Shown piece after piece: positions 5,264-6,517 of a DNA stretch of 6,517 bases. Below the pieces are notes generated by a model. The model did no database searches. It was given only the letters and a program-made list of their open reading frames with translations, and had not been told where the DNA came from. The position numbers were made by a program, and so were the translations under genes. Positions within the stretch are counted from its first letter, which is position 1, and every line of letters starts with the position of its first letter. This stretch comes from UBA9715 sp045629845 (GTDB lineage: Bacteria > Actinomycetota > Coriobacteriia > Coriobacteriales > Eggerthellaceae): NCBI GenBank assembly GCA_045629845.1, contig JAZQRZ010000139.1, forward strand, positions 1 through 6,517, written 5' to 3'.

Positions 5264-5857
5264 TTACTTCGAGTACAGTTCGACGATCAGCTGTTCGTTA
5301 ATATCGAGATCGATCTGATCGCGCGTGGGGAGCGAAAGAACGCTACCCTGCAACTTCTCGATGTCGACTTCAAGCCAAGCCGGCACCGACACGCGCTCGT
5401 TGCTGACCAGGGCGCTCTTGATAACGAGCAGTTCCTTGGCCTTCGGCGCCACAGCGACCAGGTCGCCCGGACGCACGCGATAAGACGGGATGTCTACGCG
5501 CTGACCATTAACGGTGATGTGACCATGCGTAACCGTCTGACGAGCTTCCTTGCGAGTGCGAGCAAAGCCCAAACGGAACACAACGTTGTCCAGGCGAGAC
5601 TCGAGGATGGACATGAGGTTTTCACCCGTAACGCCTTCCTTAGCCAGAGCCTGCTTGTAGTAACGACGGAACTGCTTTTCCAGTACGCCGTAGATAAACT
5701 TAGCCTTCTGCTTTTCGCGCAGCTGCATGCCGTATTCGCTTTCCTTGCGACGACGCGCAGGCTGACGCTTCGATTCCTTAGTGGTATAGCCCAGCACCAC
5801 CGGGTCGATGCCCAGTTGGCGGCAGCGCTTCAGAACCGGAGTCCTGTCAATTGCCAT
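5264..5857 (-). CDS. rpsD: Small ribosomal subunit protein S4 (uS4), zinc-free form
   Basis: S4 is a primary 16S rRNA-binding protein that nucleates 30S assembly and in some bacteria represses its own operon. The protein has 197 residues. The N-terminal part (MAIDRTPVLKRCRQLGIDPV) has a single cysteine, so it lacks the four-cysteine zinc site of the other S4 type. The S4 RNA-binding domain is at about 87-150 (SRLDNVVFRLGFARTRKEAR and VNGQRVDIPSYRVRPGD). GAGGAGGAT (5865-5873) precedes the ATG by seven bases. Its place between rpsK and rpoA is the actinobacterial and proteobacterial order, not the Bacillus order. Confidence 0.97.
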   Translation of the reverse strand: MAIDRTPVLKRCRQLGIDPVVLGYTTKESKRQPARRRKESEYGMQLREKQKAKFIYGVLEKQFRRYYKQALAKEGVTGENLMSILESRLDNVVFRLGFARTRKEARQTVTHGHITVNGQRVDIPSYRVRPGDLVAVAPKAKELLVIKSALVSNERVSVPAWLEVDIEKLQGSVLSLPTRDQIDLDINEQLIVELYSK

Positions 5858-5875
5858 AATGTGGATCCTCCTCGA

Positions 5876-6274
5876 TTAGACGCGACGACGCTTGCGCGGA
5901 CGGCAACCGTTGTGCGGGATGGGCGTGCAATCCTGGATGCTGGAGACCTCGAGGCCTGCAGCCTGCAGGGAACGGACAGCGGTCTCGCGACCGGAACCCG
6001 GACCCTTCACGAAGACGGCCACCTTGTGCAGGCCGTGCTCCATGGCCGTTTTAGCAGCAGCCTCTGCGGCCATCTGTGCTGCGAACGGCGTGGACTTGCG
6101 GGAGCCCTTAAAACCGACCGTACCAGCGGACTGCCAAGAAATGACATTGCCCTGCGGGTCGGTGATGCTAACGATGGTGTTGTTAAACGTAGACTTAATG
6201 TGCGCAGCGCCGACGGCGATATTCTTACGCTCGGAACGCTTAACGCGCGCAGTCACCTTTTTCTTCTGTGCCAT
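5876..6274 (-). CDS. rpsK: Small ribosomal subunit protein S11 (uS11)
   Basis: S11 forms part of the 30S platform near the mRNA exit site and the Shine-Dalgarno helix. The protein has 132 residues, full length. Family features are HIKSTFNNTIVSITDPQGNV (25-44), SAGTVGFKGSRKSTPFAAQ (49-67), KGPGSGRETAVRSL and the end DCTPIPHNGCRPRKRRRV. A modest AAGGGT ribosome site overlaps the end of rpsM, with a 12-bp gap between the genes, so translation is probably coupled. Confidence 0.98.
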   Translation of the reverse strand: MAQKKKVTARVKRSERKNIAVGAAHIKSTFNNTIVSITDPQGNVISWQSAGTVGFKGSRKSTPFAAQMAAEAAAKTAMEHGLHKVAVFVKGPGSGRETAVRSLQAAGLEVSSIQDCTPIPHNGCRPRKRRRV

Positions 6275-6286
6275 GTGATATTACCC

Positions 6287-6517
6287 TTACTTCTTCTTGC
6301 CGCCGATTTGCTTGCGCGGACCCTTACGGGTGTGGGCGTTCGTATGCGTGCGCTGACCGCGAACGGGCAGGCCACGACGATGGCGCAGGCCGCGATAGCA
6401 GCCGATTTCCATCAGGCGCTTCACGTTCTGGGAAACCTCGCGATGCAGGTCGCCCTCGACGGTGAGGTTGTTCTGGATGTAGTCGCGCAGCTTCGCGAGC
6501 TCCTCTTCCGTGAGATC
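6287..6517 (-). CDS. rpsM: Small ribosomal subunit protein S13 (uS13), C-terminal 76 residues
   Basis: S13 sits in the head of the 30S subunit and contacts the P-site tRNA and, through intersubunit bridges, the 50S subunit. The visible part starts DLTEEELAKLRDYI, within the helix-two-turn-helix region. It continues through DLHREVSQNVKRLMEIGCYR and the signature RGLRHRRGLPVRGQRTHTNA, and ends in the basic tail RKGPRKQIGGKKK. About 45 N-terminal residues lie outside the window. It is the first visible gene of the operon; upstream neighbours and the operon promoter are not seen. Confidence 0.97.
   Translation of the reverse strand, partial: DLTEEELAKLRDYIQNNLTVEGDLHREVSQNVKRLMEIGCYRGLRHRRGLPVRGQRTHTNAHTRKGPRKQIGGKKK

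Noticed and set aside
5264..5857. Single-cysteine S4 as a loss of zinc binding peculiar to this genome
   Set aside because: Zinc-free S4 proteins are a common, well-known type in bacteria, so this is not an anomaly.
5892..6465. Plus-strand open frames opposite rpsK and rpsM
   Set aside because: They are antisense shadows of conserved ribosomal protein genes.
5..6517. Ten-base inverted match GATCTCACGG between bases 5-14 and the last ten bases
   Set aside because: Both encode Asp-Leu-Thr in unrelated genes. A ten-base match is weak evidence and looks like coincidence, although a graph-end effect of assembly cannot be excluded.

Overview
The window looks like a fragment of a Coriobacteriia genome, probably Eggerthellaceae. 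This rests on the order rpsM-rpsK-rpsD-rpoA-rplQ, a zinc-free S4 protein, an L17 protein with a very long Ala/Glu tail, moderate GC and leaderless-type promoters. It is inferred from protein character and gene order, not from a database search.

Layout: bases 1 to about 118 hold the start of a short-chain dehydrogenase (SDR) on the plus strand. It runs directly into the reversed N-terminal third of enolase (about 115-495, minus strand), so both genes are broken at one junction. This is probably a chimeric contig end and less probably a real rearrangement. Bases 496-1081 hold no convincing gene but much structure: an 84-bp tandem repeat, an AT-rich hairpin, a 121-bp element with perfect 13-bp inverted ends, a plus-strand terminator-like hairpin, and a 21-bp direct repeat. 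An orphan ECF-transporter T subunit (ecfT, minus) and a secreted M6-family metallopeptidase (plus) then diverge from only 32 bp. Each has an extended -10 element exactly six bases before its ATG, which suggests back-to-back leaderless promoters. An M6 3' region full of hairpins leads into a bidirectional terminator shared with the convergent ribosomal operon.

Bases 3597-6517 (minus strand) are the end of the ribosomal alpha operon: rpsM (3' part), rpsK, rpsD, rpoA and rplQ. Gaps are 12-31 bp, Shine-Dalgarno sites lie in the gaps, and a strong terminator follows rplQ. These genes supply three small-subunit proteins, the RNA polymerase alpha subunit and large-subunit protein L17.

The most interesting points are the mirror-image leaderless promoter pair with a dyad inside it, the structured gene-free block 621-981, the ecfT gene parted from its ATPases with an altered coupling motif, the 3 x 13-residue repeat behind the M6 signal peptide, and the acidic tail of L17.
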